A stretch of 64,000 nt of DNA, taken from the NCBI GenBank assembly GCA_002298335.1, contig DBNK01000033.1, forward strand, positions 1-64,000, read 5' to 3'. The stretch comes from Thalassolituus sp. UBA674 (GTDB lineage Bacteria; Pseudomonadota; Gammaproteobacteria; Pseudomonadales; Oceanobacteraceae). The notes beneath the pieces are model-generated. The model was given only the letters and a program-made list of their open reading frames with translations. It searched no databases and was not told the origin of the DNA. Below, one piece after another: positions 61,046-64,000 of the stretch (positions are counted from its first letter, which is position 1; each line of letters opens with the position of its first letter). The position numbers were made by a program, and so were the translations under genes.

Positions 61046-62835
61046 GCCATATACCGTCTCCACCCCCCAAGCCCGGTAATCTCCTCCGCACCATCAACCC
61101 CATACGGCTCGCAGATAAACCCACTCACCCAGCGGCCATCCACCAGCTCAACTTTGCCGATACCCAGCGGGGCCGGGATATTCGCCACAAAACTGCCGAA
61201 TTCGCTCGATGGCAGACGCCAGACTTCGACATCAATCGCAGCGCCATTGGCTTCGTCACGGATCAGACCGGGGCGGAACGGTGGGCCACCAGCCAGCGCG
61301 TACATGCGGTAAAACGGGCTGGTCGTGGTACTTTCCGCCAGTCGTGCGCCACGTTCGGTCAGCTGCCAGTTGAGTGGCAGGCCTTCGAGATGAGCACCGC
61401 ACACGGCAACTTCGATATGGCTTTGATCAGCAACTGTGGGCTGCGCCAGATTCAGGCTGACGGCGGCTTCGGCGCCGGATGGCAGTGGCAGCAGGCTCTG
61501 GATGCGCTGAGCGATGGACAGCAGTGCGCGGTCGCTGAACGCCGGACCAACCAAGGTGACGCCAAACGGCAGGCCGTCGTCGGTGAATGACGTGGGTACC
61601 GCCACTGAAGTCATATCCAGCAGGTTCATAAAGTTGGTGTAGTAACCCAGTTCGCTGTTGCGCTTGATCGGTTCTTCCAGCAGTTCGGCGATGGTGAACA
61701 GGCGACCGGCGGTCGGGGTCAGTACGCAGTCGATGTCTTCCAGCTGGGCGGTACAGATGCGCTTGAGTGCTTCGAGGCGGTATTCAGCGAGGAACAGGTC
61801 AACGGCTTTGTGCTCGCCGCCCGGTTCGATGATGGTGCGGATGACTGGCAAAAGCGCATCCGGGTTGGTTTTGATCAGGTCTTCGATGGCGAGATAACGC
61901 TCACTCACCCAGGGGCCTTCGTACAGCAGACGTGCAGCTTCGTCGAACGGTGCGTAGTCGATTTCTTTTAATGAAATGCCTGAATTTTTCAGGGCACCCA
62001 GCGTTTTGCGATAAGCGTTTTCATAGCCTTCATCACCAAAGAATTTCAGCTGAGCTTCGGGAATCACTCCGATAGTCAGTGCCCCGGCGCGTTCACCGAA
62101 ATGACGCGGGCTGTTGCTGTAGGTGTTTTTGCGGCTGTAGCCGTCGGCGGCATCGTACCCTTCAGCACAGGCGAGCACGGCATTCGCATCGGCGCTGTTG
62201 AGGGCAAAGATGCTGATGCAGTCGAGGCTACGGCACGCCGGTACCAGACCGGTTGCCGACAACAGGCCTTTGGTTGGCTTGAGACCCACCAGATTGTTAA
62301 AACAGGCTGGCACCCGCCCGGAGCCGGCGGTATCCGTCCCCAGACTGAAGCTGGCCAGACCCAGCGCAACAGACACAGCGGAACCTGAGCTGGAGCCGCC
62401 GCTGATGTAGTCCGGGTTAAACGCATTGTGGCACTCACCGAATGGCGAGCGCGTGCCGTTCAGACCCGTAGCGAACTGGTCGAGGTTGGTTTTACCAACC
62501 GGAATGGCTCCGGCATCGATCAGTTTCTGCACCACGGTTGCATTCACCTGTGGCGTGTAGGCGAAGGCCTCGCAGGCAGCAGTGGTCGGCACGCCGGCGA
62601 GGTCGATGTTGTCTTTCACGGCAAACGGAATACCCCACAGCGGAAAGCTGTCGATGGGCTTGTCGTTCAGACCGTCCAGATACGGCTGCACCTCGGTTTC
62701 GCTGAGGGCGTGAATCCAGATGTTGTGGCCAGCGTACTGCTGCGAGCGCTCGCGGATGTCCGCCAGCACTTCAGCGGGTGTGCTCTGGCTGCTCAGATAG
62801 GCCTCACGCAAGGCCGTCAGGGTCATGCTTTTCAT
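61030..62835 (-). CDS. atzF: Allophanate hydrolase
   Basis: This 601-residue enzyme hydrolyses allophanate to ammonia and carbon dioxide, the second step of urea amidolysis. The N-terminal amidase domain has the Ser-cisSer-Lys signature (FAVKDNIDLAG and GGSSSGSAVSVALGLASFSLGTDTAGSGRVPA). The C-terminal domain of about 130 residues (from about 470, VAVCGAHLEGLPLN) is the allophanate-specific part. It lies 68 bases after the urea carboxylase gene, which it presumably follows in one transcript. Confidence 0.95.
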   Translation of the reverse strand: MKSMTLTALREAYLSSQSTPAEVLADIRERSQQYAGHNIWIHALSETEVQPYLDGLNDKPIDSFPLWGIPFAVKDNIDLAGVPTTAACEAFAYTPQVNATVVQKLIDAGAIPVGKTNLDQFATGLNGTRSPFGECHNAFNPDYISGGSSSGSAVSVALGLASFSLGTDTAGSGRVPACFNNLVGLKPTKGLLSATGLVPACRSLDCISIFALNSADANAVLACAEGYDAADGYSRKNTYSNSPRHFGERAGALTIGVIPEAQLKFFGDEGYENAYRKTLGALKNSGISLKEIDYAPFDEAARLLYEGPWVSERYLAIEDLIKTNPDALLPVIRTIIEPGGEHKAVDLFLAEYRLEALKRICTAQLEDIDCVLTPTAGRLFTIAELLEEPIKRNSELGYYTNFMNLLDMTSVAVPTSFTDDGLPFGVTLVGPAFSDRALLSIAQRIQSLLPLPSGAEAAVSLNLAQPTVADQSHIEVAVCGAHLEGLPLNWQLTERGARLAESTTTSPFYRMYALAGGPPFRPGLIRDEANGAAIDVEVWRLPSSEFGSFVANIPAPLGIGKVELVDGRWVSGFICEPYGVDGAEEITGLGGWRRYMAGKSA

Positions 62836-62903
62836 GTTAATGCCTTCAATTCAATTCGGTTCGTATTCAGAGTTCAGGAGTCAGGGCTTCTTACCAATCT
62901 GTC

Positions 62904-64000
62904 CTAGGATTCAGACAGGACCACCAGCGCCTTACCCGCGCTGACTCTGTTGCCGGGTTCCAGCAGCATGCGGCTGACAACGCCATCGCACGGTGCCTGC
63001 ACCGGGATTTCCATCTTCATGGACTCCAGCACCAGCAGGGTCTGCCCGGCCTTAACAACCGCGCCCTCTTCCACTTCGACCTGCCAGACGCTGCCGGACA
63101 CCGGGCTGTCGACGATGGTGGCGTCTTCCGGCCAGACTTCTTCTGTGGATTCTTCTTCGGCCTCAAACGTATCGCTGTAAAACTGGCCATCGCGGTGCCA
63201 GCGCTGCAGCTCTTCGTCGAAGGCGTTCTGACGGTGCTCGCGGAAGGCGCTGATGCTGTCAGCGTTGTCGTTAATCAGGGCCTCGTAATCGGCCAGACGG
63301 AATTCACCCTCTTCGATTTTCAGCGGGTACTGGCCACGCGGAAATTCGGTGCGGATGGTCTGCAGTTCATCGTGGGAGACCTCGTAAAAACGGATCTGAT
63401 CGAAGAAGCGCAGCAGCCAGGGCTGGGTGAATTCGGCGGTCTGGCGATAGCGGTTCCACATCTGCAGAGTACGCCCGACAAACTGGTAGCCACCCGGGCC
63501 TTCCATGCCGTAGACACAGAGGTAGGAGCCGCCGATGCCCACAGAGTTCTCGGCGGTCCAGGTACGGGCCGGGTTGTACTTGGTGGTGACCAGACGATGA
63601 CGCGGGTCGACCGGGGTCGCCACCGGCGCACCCAGATACACGTCGCCGAGGCCCATCACCAGATAAGAGGCATCGAAGACGATCTTCTTCACATCGGCGA
63701 TGCTGTCGAGGCCGTTAATACGGCGGATAAACTCGAGGTTGCTCGGACACCAGGGCGCATTTTTACGCACCGACTGCTGGTATTTATCAATCGCCAGCTG
63801 ACAGGCTTCGTCATCCCACGACAGTGGAATGTGCACAGTACGCGACGGCACACTGAGGCTGTCGAGCTCGCGGCTGAGGTTCTGCTCGGCGGTTTTCAGA
63901 TGCGCCAGCAGAGTCGCGTGATCGAGCTGCTGGCTGTCGAAATGCACCTGCAGTGAGCGGATGCCCGGCGTCAGTTCACGCAGACCCGGCAGCGGGTTCG
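62904..64000 (-). CDS. Urea carboxylase, C-terminal part (truncated by window edge)
   Basis: The frame is open to the right edge: the visible 365 residues are the C-terminal part of a protein of about 1200. They contain the end of the KipI/KipA-like carboxyltransferase domain (DVYLGAPVATPVDPRHRL, GGSYLCVYGMEGPGGYQFVGRT) and a final biotinyl domain with the biotinylated lysine in LVLESMKMEIPV. Urea carboxylase makes allophanate from urea, ATP and bicarbonate. It is upstream of atzF. Confidence 0.95.
   Translation of the reverse strand, partial: NPLPGLRELTPGIRSLQVHFDSQQLDHATLLAHLKTAEQNLSRELDSLSVPSRTVHIPLSWDDEACQLAIDKYQQSVRKNAPWCPSNLEFIRRINGLDSIADVKKIVFDASYLVMGLGDVYLGAPVATPVDPRHRLVTTKYNPARTWTAENSVGIGGSYLCVYGMEGPGGYQFVGRTLQMWNRYRQTAEFTQPWLLRFFDQIRFYEVSHDELQTIRTEFPRGQYPLKIEEGEFRLADYEALINDNADSISAFREHRQNAFDEELQRWHRDGQFYSDTFEAEEESTEEVWPEDATIVDSPVSGSVWQVEVEEGAVVKAGQTLLVLESMKMEIPVQAPCDGVVSRMLLEPGNRVSAGKALVVLSES

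Noticed and set aside
1..64000. CRISPR arrays, IS transposases and prophage genes
   Set aside because: No regularly spaced repeats, transposase or phage structural genes were seen in the window.

Overview
The window is chromosomal DNA of a gammaproteobacterium. The marker genes (csrA-lysC-alaS, recA-recX, mutS-fdxA, the mla-murA-hisGD block, kdsD-lptCAB-rpoN-hpf-ptsN-rapZ-npr, mreBCD-maf-rng-yhdP, gatCAB) and their order resemble Pseudomonas and marine Oceanospirillales-type bacteria such as Thalassolituus or Oceanobacter. That placement is inferred from gene order and protein features; no search was run. Most of the window is moderately GC-rich and densely coded. One AT-rich patch at about 53.0-54.6 kb stands out.

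Layout: 0-4.5 kb holds the end of a tRNA-Ser, csrA, lysC and alaS. 4.7-9.4 kb is an accessory block: a secreted helical protein, a small membrane protein, an epoxide-hydrolase-like enzyme, a type II NADH dehydrogenase and an AraC regulator. It separates alaS from recX-recA-pncC (9.6-11.7 kb), and a LexA box precedes recA. At 11.9-14.7 kb a LysR regulator faces a three-gene operon (AhpD-like, NTF2-like and FMN-binding proteins), with a perfect palindrome between them. At 14.7-19.0 kb is a bufferin-type RiPP operon: YHS protein, thioredoxin, BufA1 precursor, BufB MNIO enzyme, BufC partner and DoxX membrane protein, with a divergent AraC regulator. mutS and fdxA follow, then a tandem pair of unrecognised cysteine-containing secreted proteins (22.8-24.0 kb).

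The envelope block spans 24-37.7 kb. On the minus strand it carries mlaFEDB-ibaG-murA-hisG-hisD, lacking mlaC. On the plus strand it carries yrbG-kdsD-lptC-lptA-lptB-rpoN-hpf-ptsN-rapZ-npr, lacking kdsC. mgtE, darP and a small membrane protein follow. On the minus strand come nit1, yhdP, rng, maf, mreD, mreC and mreB. mreC has no ordinary start codon that keeps its membrane anchor. gatCAB runs the other way.

The last 11 kb is accessory: an AT-rich KAP-family P-loop NTPase, a 1.2 kb non-coding stretch full of inverted and direct repeats, a large lipoprotein hydrolase, an overlapping pair comprising an AspH-like 2-oxoglutarate oxygenase and an unknown protein, a divergent type 1 idi, and the urea amidolyase pair (allophanate hydrolase and urea carboxylase, the latter running off the right edge).

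The most promising leads are the bufferin operon with its embedded thioredoxin and YHS genes, the oxygenase/unknown pair beside idi, the tandem secreted paralogues, the KAP NTPase with its adjacent repeats, and the mreC start problem.
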